Shown here in pieces: positions 17,665-25,660 of a DNA stretch of 32,797 bases. Both the position numbers and the translations under genes were made by a program. Below the pieces are notes generated by a model that saw nothing but the letters and a program-made list of their open reading frames with translations, did no database searches and was not told the DNA's origin. Location of the stretch: the NCBI RefSeq assembly GCF_018156225.1, contig NZ_JAGTAR010000051.1:1-32797 (forward strand), read 5' to 3'. Source of the stretch: Carboxylicivirga sediminis. GTDB taxonomy: Bacteria > Bacteroidota > Bacteroidia > Bacteroidales > Marinilabiliaceae. The first letter of the stretch is position 1. Every line of letters begins with the position of its first letter.

Positions 17665-19221
17665 TTAGTTGTTTTTAATTTCTTTAATCCAATTTGGCAG
17701 TTCGCCTAAGCGCAGCTCCAGTTGCGCTTCGTATAAGGACTCTGGATTGACTGGCGTACCCAAGGACTCAAGCACTTTAACCTGATCTTCTTTAAAAGTG
17801 GTACCGGCACCATGGAAACCCACCACATAAGGAGGAATGATTTTCCAGAACCAGGTTGTTGACGACCAGAATTCAAAATCCACCTCAGGCTCGCCTAACT
17901 CCTTATAATTCCACAACACCAAATGCTCCATGTGGTTAGGCAAATTCTGACGGGCACCTCCGCCACGACCAATAAAGAAACCACCTTCGACACAATCAAA
18001 CAATGTAGCACGTGGTTGCGAAGCGTGTGTTTCAAAGCTGGTGTCTTCATTATGCTTCACCCGCCAAAGCACCGTACCTAAAGTAGGCCCCGTAACTCCG
18101 GGGGCATGCCACTGTGATGAGCTGTCGTTAATTTTACCAATCAATACCCTGGTGGAGGCATTAGAACTGATGGAACTATGACCCGGCGTACCTGTTACCT
18201 CACAATTTAGCGCCGATACATTTGAGCAAAGGACGAAATTGGCTGCCCTGTTCACGTCTGTGAAACGACAATTACGCACCCAACTGTTGGCCAAACGCTG
18301 AAACTTCAGCAACGAATAGCCACCATCGTGTATATCGTCCTTATGATGAACAAACTCCTCGTGCCAGTTACCTGCAAACGCTATATTCTCAACCCCTACT
18401 TCTTCAAAATGGGCATAACGATAGACCTGCCACTCATGCTTTTTATCGATATCTCGCAACAAGGGTTCTTTCAGAGTAATTTCTTTACCCTTCACATCCA
18501 TTACCTGATGATAAGCATTAACATACACGCCTTTATTGAGTATGGATGTCCACTTTTCATCGGCATGACAACCACACATCTCCTTCTCAATCAAATCAGG
18601 TGCATTGTTCTTTACTCTCAGTACAATCCAGTCTCCGGCCTTTATACCTGCCGTATTACGCACCTTTATAGTGTGAGTACCACGCCCAGCATCGGCCGCT
18701 ATTTCAGTCAGCAAATCTTCACTACCTCCACCTACAAACTGAATCATATAGGGCGTTGTCCATAGCTTCTTAGGGTCTTTAGCCGGCAAATGGTTCTTCA
18801 TAAACAATTCAGTACCATCCTCGCCTGAGCCACTGCCCCGAAATACAATATTATTCCCTTTTACAATGATTGGTGTTGTATCATCCGTATCTTCGTTTAT
18901 CAGGAATCGCCCTTTGGGAAAGAAAACAAGGCCCGACTTGTTCTTTACAGCCGCATCAATGGCCATTTGAATAGCATTTTTATCAGACTTTCCATCGTTG
19001 GGTACCGCTCCAAAATGCGTTACATCAAATACTTTGTAGTCAACAGTTGGTATGGCCTTTTCGCCGTGATGATAGCCGGCATAGGAGAAATCCGGCAACT
19101 CGGCTGTCTTACCATGTTTAGAACAACTTTTAAAGTTCTCCCATAACTGACTTTTCTGTGCACGGAGAGCACCTGAAAACAATATGGCCAGAACTGCTAG
19201 TAATAATGTCTTGTTATACAT
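17665..19221 (-). CDS. DUF4955 beta-helix protein, candidate PL29-like glycosaminoglycan lyase
   Basis: A 518-residue exported protein: signal peptide to about Ala21, a pectate-lyase-3-type opening (about 62-115, FDVTHFGAVPNDGKSDKNAI and VFFPKGRF), a right-handed beta-helix core, and a C-terminal segment (about 370-512, ending in PESLYEAQLELRLGELPNWI) typical of DUF4955 proteins. From memory, a Bacteroides thetaiotaomicron chondroitin-locus protein of this type founded lyase family PL29. With two PL8 genes, GH88 and sulfatases alongside, a lyase acting on chondroitin, dermatan or hyaluronan is a reasonable inference. The catalytic residues are not known to me, and a non-catalytic or different beta-helix enzyme is possible. 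It starts a two-gene unit with the CBM96-like gene and has its own operator. Confidence 0.65.
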   Translation of the reverse strand: MYNKTLLLAVLAILFSGALRAQKSQLWENFKSCSKHGKTAELPDFSYAGYHHGEKAIPTVDYKVFDVTHFGAVPNDGKSDKNAIQMAIDAAVKNKSGLVFFPKGRFLINEDTDDTTPIIVKGNNIVFRGSGSGEDGTELFMKNHLPAKDPKKLWTTPYMIQFVGGGSEDLLTEIAADAGRGTHTIKVRNTAGIKAGDWIVLRVKNNAPDLIEKEMCGCHADEKWTSILNKGVYVNAYHQVMDVKGKEITLKEPLLRDIDKKHEWQVYRYAHFEEVGVENIAFAGNWHEEFVHHKDDIHDGGYSLLKFQRLANSWVRNCRFTDVNRAANFVLCSNVSALNCEVTGTPGHSSISSNASTRVLIGKINDSSSQWHAPGVTGPTLGTVLWRVKHNEDTSFETHASQPRATLFDCVEGGFFIGRGGGARQNLPNHMEHLVLWNYKELGEPEVDFEFWSSTTWFWKIIPPYVVGFHGAGTTFKEDQVKVLESLGTPVNPESLYEAQLELRLGELPNWIKEIKNN

Positions 19222-19245
19222 AAATCTTTGGATTCAATTTCTGCT

Positions 19246-19309
19246 GCAAAATAGCTTTACCTTAATCAAACGATGTGAAAAATCGTTCATTTAGCTGCTA
19301 AAATCTTTC
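19246..19309 (-). promoter_or_regulatory. Predicted promoter and HTCS operator (site 3) for the PL29-like unit
   Basis: The -7 box is weak: TATTTTGC on the minus strand (19253-19246). Thirty bases upstream, at 19284-19309, the plus strand reads CGTTCATTTAGCTGC, then TAAAATCTTTC. It carries a clear CGTTC half-site and a second (TC-TTTC) one 21 bp on. The spacing is the same as at sites 1, 2 and 4, although the -7 box itself is poor. Confidence 0.45.
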
Positions 19310-19344
19310 ATAAACGACAGATATTGTTGCTGCCGGGCCATCCC

Positions 19345-20049
19345 TTAATGCAGCTTTGTAACTCTAAACCCGCTAATTAGCTGGTGAGACTTATAAGTAC
19401 GTAGTCCAAACCATCCAGATGTATACGGATCAGGATCGTCAATATCAAATATCTCCTTTCCATCACGGATGTATTGAACATGCCCCTTGTTGGCTATCAA
19501 CTGCACCGTGTATTTTAGATTGGGTGTGAGTAATACATCTGGCGATGAGAGATCATGCCCCTCCTCCAATGGGCGGATGTCAGTGCCATTATAGCGGCGG
19601 AAACGTGTCCGGGTATTATCGTGACCACCACAGCCAACATAGTAAAGGTTCAGCCTGTCGTACTGGCGAAATTGCCCCCTTCGCTGACTTTCTGCATGAA
19701 AAAGATTGCTTTTATCGATTGGGTCCGTCGCCATCCAAAATACGTTCATGTCTGATACCCTGTCATACGACCCTTGTTCATCAATCATGGTCACCTGGTA
19801 TTCAATCATTATAGGCCCTTCCAGTTTGCTTTTAAACCAGACAGTGCAACCTGAAGAATCGAGAATCTCAATTCCTTTATCGGTAAAAAGCACATCCCCA
19901 CCAGGCTGCTGCTCCACCACCCACTGTGCAGGGTCGAACAACACTTCATCGCCATAAAGTTCATTATCACTGCGGCTGTTACATTGCCACAACAGCACAC
20001 CCAATAAACAGCATACGATGCTAAAACGCATTACATTATTCTTCTTCAT
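19345..20049 (-). CDS. DUF6250-like (concanavalin-type jelly-roll) lipoprotein coupled to the HTCS
   Basis: A 234-residue protein with a lipoprotein-like signal (LLWQC, Cys23; Gln at -1 is unusual, so anchoring is probable but not certain). The single domain has the FWMATDP, YYVGCGG and TRTRFRRYNG blocks that I associate with the DUF1961/DUF6250 families of jelly-roll proteins linked to polysaccharide degradation. Its start overlaps the end of the HTCS gene by 14 bp, so translation is probably coupled. This is an odd partner for a sensor. It might bind or process the glycan in the periplasm, either as an enzyme or as a ligand-presenting accessory. No catalytic residues can be assigned. Confidence 0.65.
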   Translation of the reverse strand: MKKNNVMRFSIVCCLLGVLLWQCNSRSDNELYGDEVLFDPAQWVVEQQPGGDVLFTDKGIEILDSSGCTVWFKSKLEGPIMIEYQVTMIDEQGSYDRVSDMNVFWMATDPIDKSNLFHAESQRRGQFRQYDRLNLYYVGCGGHDNTRTRFRRYNGTDIRPLEEGHDLSSPDVLLTPNLKYTVQLIANKGHVQYIRDGKEIFDIDDPDPYTSGWFGLRTYKSHQLISGFRVTKLH

Positions 20050-23000
20050 TACTTAATTTATCACTTTCTGATTCTTCACTACCGCCTTGTTTAATACCAT
20101 ATTTTGAAGGTGACACCCCAAAATGCTCGCGAAAACAACGACTGAAATACCGGGGCGTACTAAAACCAACCGCATAGGCTATTTCAGACACATTCATCTC
20201 CGGGTTGCCCATTAACAACTCCGCCGACTTCTTCAACCGGGTCGACAAGATAAAATCGTTGGGTGTTTGCCCGGTGACACCTTTAATTTTGGCATATAAA
20301 CGTGTTCGACCCAAGCCCATCTCACGGGCAAAGTCGTTTACATCAAACTCGGTATTGTCCATGTGTTTCTCAATAATATCACGCGCCTGCTCCATCATCT
20401 TCCTGTCAAGGGTGTTGGTAGCCACTTCTTTAATTTCTGCCTGAGGGTCCTGCTTGAATTTCTGCTGCATAATGGCCCTGTTCTGCAACAAATTCTTCAC
20501 CCGTGTGCGCAGTAAACGAATATTATAGGGCTTAGTCAGGTAATCATCGGCCCCTGTTTCAATGCCTTCTATTTTGTATTCCAGGGCTGTACGTGCCGTC
20601 AGCAACACCACCGGAATGTGGCTGGTTTGCACGTTACGTTTTATTTTGGCACACATTTGTGTACCCGACATATTTGGCATCATCACATCCGATATAATCA
20701 GATCAGGCTGATGCTCCAATGCCGCCTTCAGTCCCTCGCTGCCATCTTCAGCCTCAATTAGCTTATAACTCGCTCTGAAGATATCGACCAACAGGTGACG
20801 CGCCTCGGCATTATCTTCCACCAACAAGATAGTCGGCGCATTCTCAGGCAATTCGGCAGTCTCGTCCACCTCTTCTATATCATGCGGCATTATCACCGGT
20901 GGCTCAATGGTCTGAAGTATCTCTTCAGCAGGTGTTAATTGCTCTTCGCTGTAGTGCTTATTCCCTTTCTGAAGCCTCACTGTAAATGAAGTACCTTCCC
21001 CTTCCTGACTGTTGACCAATATCTTCCCATCATGCTCGGCAATAATCCCTTTGCATAAGGCCAGACCAATTCCACTGCCCTGACCACTTGTTTTTCCGGT
21101 CACGCGATCGATCTGGTAAAACCGATCGAAGATTTTTGATACTTTATCGGGTGGCATACCCGGCCCATTATCCGAAATGGTTATATCCACATATCCGGGC
21201 TGCTCAATTACCTCAATCACCACCTTGCCAATTTGCTCATCCACCACCTTAAATGCATTGGATATCAAATTATAAAACACCTTCTCCATCTGCGACTTAT
21301 CAAACCAAAGAGCCAGCGACTCGGGTGGTGTCTTAAAGCTGTAATCAACCTGATGATAATGGGCATATTCAACAAATGACTGGTAAATTTCATCAACAAA
21401 TTCACCCAGTCTAAACTCAGCAACCTTCAGTGTCAAAAAGCCTTGCTCCAGCTTTCTGAAGTCAAGCAATTCAGTAATCAGGTTATTCAATCGGATGGCA
21501 TTATTATTAATGGTCAGCAACTTCCGGTAGTTACGTGCCGATGTTTTGGTATCCTCTAATATAGACTCAAGCGTACCGGTAATAAGTGTCAGAGGTGTAC
21601 GAAATTCATGTGAGATGTTGGTAAAGAATCTGAGTTTCGACTGATTAAGCTCTTTAATCTGTTCTTTTTCACGCTGTTCAGCCTTCAGGTTATCCACCAA
21701 TCGTACCTTAGACAGGTATATCTGGTTGAGCCACCATATGATAGCCAGCAACACCAGGAAATAAAAGATATAAGCATACCATGTTTGATAAACAGGTGGA
21801 TTGACAGTAATGTGCAACAGCTTTTCGTCAACCACACTGTTTTCAATACCGCTAAGTCCCCGTATCTTAAGAGTGTAGGTACCTGCATCCAGGTTGGTGT
21901 AGGTCACAGATGTTTGCTCACCGGCATCCACCCAGTCCTCATTAAATCCCTCTAACTGATACTGGTAGCGACTTTGGTTGGTGGATATATAATTACAGGC
22001 CGAATAGTGCAGGGTAAAGATATTTTGATCGGGTTCTAATACAATATGATCGGTAAATGGCAAATCATCTTCCAGAATGCCGGAATTATCGCCCGGCACT
22101 ACTTTTTTATTATTCACCCACAGGGCCGACATCAGCAGGTTGTAGTTGGTCGATTTCTTCAGGATATCCTCTTCTTTAAAGGAAATTAAACCATTGATTC
22201 CTCCGACAAATACTTCGCCATCGCTGGTTACATAAAGAGAACCTTCATTGAGTTCCTCCAGCGGGAAACCATTGTGCCGGTCATAGTTATAGAAGCGGTT
22301 ATTCTCAATATCAAAACGGCTCAATCCTTTTCCTGTGGCTATCCAAAGATTCCCGTAGCGCGACTCCTGAATACCATACACAAAATCGCTGGGTAACTGA
22401 TGGGTGGCACGTGAATAATTGACAAAGTGATCCTTTTCGCGGATATACTGATTGAGTCCGCCACCAAAGGTCCCTATCCAAAGGCGGAACTGATGATCTT
22501 CAAAAATAGTGTAAATAGTATTACTGCTAATAGCATGTAAATCATTTGCTTTATATTGATACCTGTTTAGCTTGGCACTTTGAATATCATAGGCACAAAG
22601 ACCATTCTTTTCAGTCCCTATCCATAATTTACCAAAACTATCTTCGAACAGACAATAGATAACCTTACCAATATAAGCTCGTGTTTCGGCATCATCGATA
22701 AAATGCGAAAACTGCTGAGTGACAGGACTAAATCGGATAACCCCTTCGTGAGTACCCAGTAAATAGTCGCCATGAAACGGAATGATATCGGTGATAACCC
22801 CTGATGGCAGTGATGTCGTATCTTCCGGGTTATGGAGGAAGTTCTTGAACTTGCCACTTTCTAAATCAAGGATATTAAATCCCCCCATGTGTGTTCCGAT
22901 AAATAAGGTGTTTTTGTCTACCTTTAATAATGACTTCACATTGTTATGCGATAAACCGGCCTTTCCTTCACGGTAGTTATAATGTTTGAAGGTCTTGCTT

Positions 23001-24100
23001 TTACGGTTAAAATAATCCAGTCCGCCTCCTTCAGTAGCAATCCATAAGTTATTCTGTTCGTCTTCAATCATCTTACCCACCACACGGTAGCCAATTCCTT
23101 CGGGATGATCGGCTCTGACGGCATATTGCTGGTAAATCTGAAAATCAGGGTTATAATAACTGATAGCTCCAAAATAGGTGCCTACCCACATGGTCCCCTG
23201 ATGGTCGCGCATCACACTGTACACACTATTGTGCGATAAGGTTTTACTACCCTCATCGGTCTGCTTGTAATTAGTAATTGTATGATTTCGGCTATCAATA
23301 ATACTGAGGCCTAAAAAAGTACCTACCCACACATTACCTTTAGAATCCTCATTAATATCTCTGATAATATCATTGACAAGCGAACTATCCTCGTCATGAT
23401 GCTTAAAATGCTTAATGATCTGGTGATGCTGATTAAGCAGGTACACGCCCTGCCCGTTTGTACCTACCCATATGTGCTTGCGTGAATCGGTAAATACGGT
23501 GTTTATGGTATTATCAAGGATATGAGCCGTAACATTTTTCTTCGGGTTATATTTATAGAGTCCTTTATTACTGCAGATCCATACCATACCGGCGTTATCA
23601 AGGTAAAGCTCATTTATGGGGGTATTCTCATTGAATACATCCGACTTGAGCTTAAAGGCATTCAGTTTCCGATCCAGTTCAAACAAACCTCTGTTGGTAC
23701 CAACGAGTAAATTACCCTTAAAAGGCAATATGGATAATATACCATCGAATGGAAACTGCTGAAATTCAAGCGTAGTAATATCGAGGCGGGACACACCAGC
23801 GTAGGTGCTGGCCCAAATATAATTTCCGTCCCGCTTCAAATCCCTGACATTATGCCCCAGCAATGAGTTGGTATTACCCCTCACCGGCCTGAATGTTTTT
23901 ATTTGTGCCCCATCATACACATTCAAGCCATCGCGTGTACCAATCCATATCCGCCCTATGCTATCCTGCAGCATGGTAGTAACCGTTACCTGCGATAGTC
24001 CATCCTTCAGACCCAGGTAGTCAAAAGTTACCTTTTGGGCATTGGATGCTAATGCCAGCAGCAACATAAATGCCATCACTATCGTTTTCTTCATCCTCAT
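20036..24100 (-). CDS. Hybrid two-component system sensor/response regulator (HTCS)
   Basis: A 1354-residue one-piece sensor and regulator. Order: signal peptide (to about 21); periplasmic sensor of 14 or so reg_prop propeller blades (about 25-650, repeated IWIGT or LWIGT motifs); Y_Y_Y domain (about 690-768); one membrane helix (about 774-792); histidine kinase with His831 (SHEFRTPL) and ATPase boxes (NLISNAF, SDNGPGMPP, GSGIGLALCK); receiver domain (about 1088-1205) with Asp1138 and Lys1190; and a C-terminal AraC-type DNA-binding domain (about 1235-1336, two helix-turn-helix units). Family members sense periplasmic oligosaccharides and activate their PUL. All key phosphotransfer residues are present. 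The conserved sites upstream of the neighbouring units are its probable targets, and one lies upstream of its own gene. Confidence 0.95.
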   Translation of the reverse strand: MRMKKTIVMAFMLLLALASNAQKVTFDYLGLKDGLSQVTVTTMLQDSIGRIWIGTRDGLNVYDGAQIKTFRPVRGNTNSLLGHNVRDLKRDGNYIWASTYAGVSRLDITTLEFQQFPFDGILSILPFKGNLLVGTNRGLFELDRKLNAFKLKSDVFNENTPINELYLDNAGMVWICSNKGLYKYNPKKNVTAHILDNTINTVFTDSRKHIWVGTNGQGVYLLNQHHQIIKHFKHHDEDSSLVNDIIRDINEDSKGNVWVGTFLGLSIIDSRNHTITNYKQTDEGSKTLSHNSVYSVMRDHQGTMWVGTYFGAISYYNPDFQIYQQYAVRADHPEGIGYRVVGKMIEDEQNNLWIATEGGGLDYFNRKSKTFKHYNYREGKAGLSHNNVKSLLKVDKNTLFIGTHMGGFNILDLESGKFKNFLHNPEDTTSLPSGVITDIIPFHGDYLLGTHEGVIRFSPVTQQFSHFIDDAETRAYIGKVIYCLFEDSFGKLWIGTEKNGLCAYDIQSAKLNRYQYKANDLHAISSNTIYTIFEDHQFRLWIGTFGGGLNQYIREKDHFVNYSRATHQLPSDFVYGIQESRYGNLWIATGKGLSRFDIENNRFYNYDRHNGFPLEELNEGSLYVTSDGEVFVGGINGLISFKEEDILKKSTNYNLLMSALWVNNKKVVPGDNSGILEDDLPFTDHIVLEPDQNIFTLHYSACNYISTNQSRYQYQLEGFNEDWVDAGEQTSVTYTNLDAGTYTLKIRGLSGIENSVVDEKLLHITVNPPVYQTWYAYIFYFLVLLAIIWWLNQIYLSKVRLVDNLKAEQREKEQIKELNQSKLRFFTNISHEFRTPLTLITGTLESILEDTKTSARNYRKLLTINNNAIRLNNLITELLDFRKLEQGFLTLKVAEFRLGEFVDEIYQSFVEYAHYHQVDYSFKTPPESLALWFDKSQMEKVFYNLISNAFKVVDEQIGKVVIEVIEQPGYVDITISDNGPGMPPDKVSKIFDRFYQIDRVTGKTSGQGSGIGLALCKGIIAEHDGKILVNSQEGEGTSFTVRLQKGNKHYSEEQLTPAEEILQTIEPPVIMPHDIEEVDETAELPENAPTILLVEDNAEARHLLVDIFRASYKLIEAEDGSEGLKAALEHQPDLIISDVMMPNMSGTQMCAKIKRNVQTSHIPVVLLTARTALEYKIEGIETGADDYLTKPYNIRLLRTRVKNLLQNRAIMQQKFKQDPQAEIKEVATNTLDRKMMEQARDIIEKHMDNTEFDVNDFAREMGLGRTRLYAKIKGVTGQTPNDFILSTRLKKSAELLMGNPEMNVSEIAYAVGFSTPRYFSRCFREHFGVSPSKYGIKQGGSEESESDKLSNEEE

Positions 24101-24153
24101 AATCCCCTCAATTAATTAAAATGAAACACAGCAAAAACCTATCTATAACAAGG

Positions 24154-24233
24154 CAAATCTAATACATTTACAAAGGAACTTCACTCACAAAAATATTCAT
24201 CCAAAATAGTTCGCATTACGTACAATATCGTAC
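24154..24233 (-). promoter_or_regulatory. HTCS promoter candidates and operator site 6
   Basis: On the minus strand TAGATTTG (24161-24154) is a perfect -7 box 53 bp before the HTCS start. A second, weaker box TTCCTTTG lies at 24178-24171. The site at 24208-24233 reads on the plus strand AGTTCGCATTACGTACAATA, then TCGTAC, with GTTC and GTAC half-sites 21 bp apart. It lies 29-30 bp upstream of the weaker box, in the same orientation as sites 1-5. Within it CGTACAATATCGTACG (24219-24234) is a 14-of-16 imperfect palindrome. It may make the regulator autoregulated or act on the divergent GH88 operon. Confidence 0.5.
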
Positions 24234-24292
24234 GCCACAACATTTATCACCCAACTCTTTGCTACTGACAGTCAATTGTTTTTGCTTTTTCT

Positions 24293-24359
24293 GTACAATT
24301 TTAGTGTTTAAAGGCCAGATAGTTAGGCCTTTTTTACACCAAAGGGTTAGTTATTTTTG
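24293..24359 (+). promoter_or_regulatory. Promoter of the GH88 operon with a weak operator-like site (site 7)
   Basis: TATTTTTG (24352-24359) is a perfect -7 box 61 bp before the GH88 start. A region at 24293-24318 (GTACAATTTTAG, then TTTAAAGG) matches the reverse complement of site 3 at about 15 of 26 positions. The gap to the -7 box is 33 bp rather than 30, and the proximal GAACG half is poor, so this copy is uncertain. The rest of the 320-bp divergent spacer (24101-24420) shows several short GTTAG repeats and nothing else recognised. Confidence 0.35.
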
Positions 24360-24420
24360 TGTTAGACCAGTTAGGGAAAACAACAATAAAAAAGCTAATT
24401 TGAACTTATTGAAAAGAGAT

Positions 24421-25650
24421 ATGACAACATCGTTAATCAAAAATCTAGGACTCGCTGTTTTTGCACTGACCATTGGTGGCTGTCAGCAAACACAAACATC
24501 CGAGCCCTTATGTGAAGAGAATCTGAACTTCGCCACCAAGCAGATAAATTTGCTTTTGGAGGATGCCGAGCAAGCTAATAAAATACCACGCACGCTCACC
24601 GCTGAAGGAGAAATGCATTGGACACTTGAAGGATTTGACTGGACAGAAGGATTTTTCCCGGGCACTTGCTGGTATTTATATGAGTATACCAACAATAAGA
24701 AATGGGAACAGGCAGCTGATAAGTTCCAGAGTTTGTTTGAGGACCATCGCCTGCTTCCTTATTACCACGACCTGGGCTTTGTATTTAACTGCTCCTATGG
24801 CAACGGCTACCGCCTTACGTCCAATGAGCACTACAAACAGGTATTGATTGAAGCCGGTAATACCTTAATCACACGTTTTAATCCTAATGTAGGCTGTATC
24901 CGTTCGTGGGATGTGGATAAGGGCTGGCAATCAAAGCGGGGCTGGCAGTATCCTGTTATTATCGATAACATGATGAACCTGGAAATGCTGTTTGAATTAA
25001 CAAAGATGACTGGTGACCAGAAATACCAGGACGTTGCCATGGCACACGCCAACACCACCATGCAGCACCATTTCAGAGAGGATATGAGCTCGTACCACGT
25101 CATTGATTACGACAGCATCACCGGTGAGGTAAGAAACAAACACACAGCACAGGGCTATGCACACGAATCGGAATGGGCCAGAGGACAAGCCTGGGGTGTT
25201 TATGGTTATACAATCTGTTACCGTTATACAAAAGATGAGCGCTACCTGAAGCAGGCTGAAAAGATTGCTGATTATATTATGAACCATCAGGATATGCCGG
25301 CCGACCGTATTCCCTACTGGGATTATGATGCGCCAAAAATCCCGAATGAGCCGCGTGATGCCTCTGCAGCAGCCATTACAGCATCGGCATTAATCGAGCT
25401 CAATGACTATTCGAAGAACGATTACCTGAGCGAAGCCAAGGCCATTATCAGCAGTCTTTCATCAGATAGCTACCAGGCAAAACTGGGCACCAACCATAAC
25501 TTTATATTAAAGCATAGTGTAGGCAGTATTCCTCACAATAATGAAATTGATGTACCATTAAACTATGCCGATTACTATTATGTGGAAGCCCTGTTACGCC
25601 TAAGGGATTTAAATAAGAATGAAACAGGCCAACTGGCCCAGGTCAATTAA
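24421..25650 (+). CDS. GH88 unsaturated glucuronyl hydrolase, lipoprotein
   Basis: A 409-residue GH88 enzyme. I chose the start at 24421 because it gives a lipoprotein signal (TIGGC, Cys21); the longer open frame upstream adds a sequence with no such sense. The family blocks are clear: HDLGF with catalytic Asp117, and IIDNMMN with Asp182 (equivalent to Asp88 and Asp149 of the Bacillus enzyme). The enzyme hydrates the 4,5-double bond of unsaturated uronic acid at the end of lyase products, freeing the hexosamine and a 5-keto-4-deoxyuronate. This step follows PL8 or PL29 action and sulfate removal. The lipobox suggests membrane anchoring, probably facing the periplasm. It leads an operon with two sulfatases and a CBM9-like gene. 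Confidence 0.92.
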   Translation: MTTSLIKNLGLAVFALTIGGCQQTQTSEPLCEENLNFATKQINLLLEDAEQANKIPRTLTAEGEMHWTLEGFDWTEGFFPGTCWYLYEYTNNKKWEQAADKFQSLFEDHRLLPYYHDLGFVFNCSYGNGYRLTSNEHYKQVLIEAGNTLITRFNPNVGCIRSWDVDKGWQSKRGWQYPVIIDNMMNLEMLFELTKMTGDQKYQDVAMAHANTTMQHHFREDMSSYHVIDYDSITGEVRNKHTAQGYAHESEWARGQAWGVYGYTICYRYTKDERYLKQAEKIADYIMNHQDMPADRIPYWDYDAPKIPNEPRDASAAAITASALIELNDYSKNDYLSEAKAIISSLSSDSYQAKLGTNHNFILKHSVGSIPHNNEIDVPLNYADYYYVEALLRLRDLNKNETGQLAQVN

Positions 25651-25660
25651 CAGCAATAAT

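Noticed and set aside
18328-18765. 145-codon open frame on the plus strand
   Set aside because: Antisense to the PL29-like gene, with no protein-family signal.
24259-24420. N-terminal extension of the GH88 reading frame
   Set aside because: It contains a perfect -7 box, and the start at 24421 gives a proper lipoprotein signal peptide.
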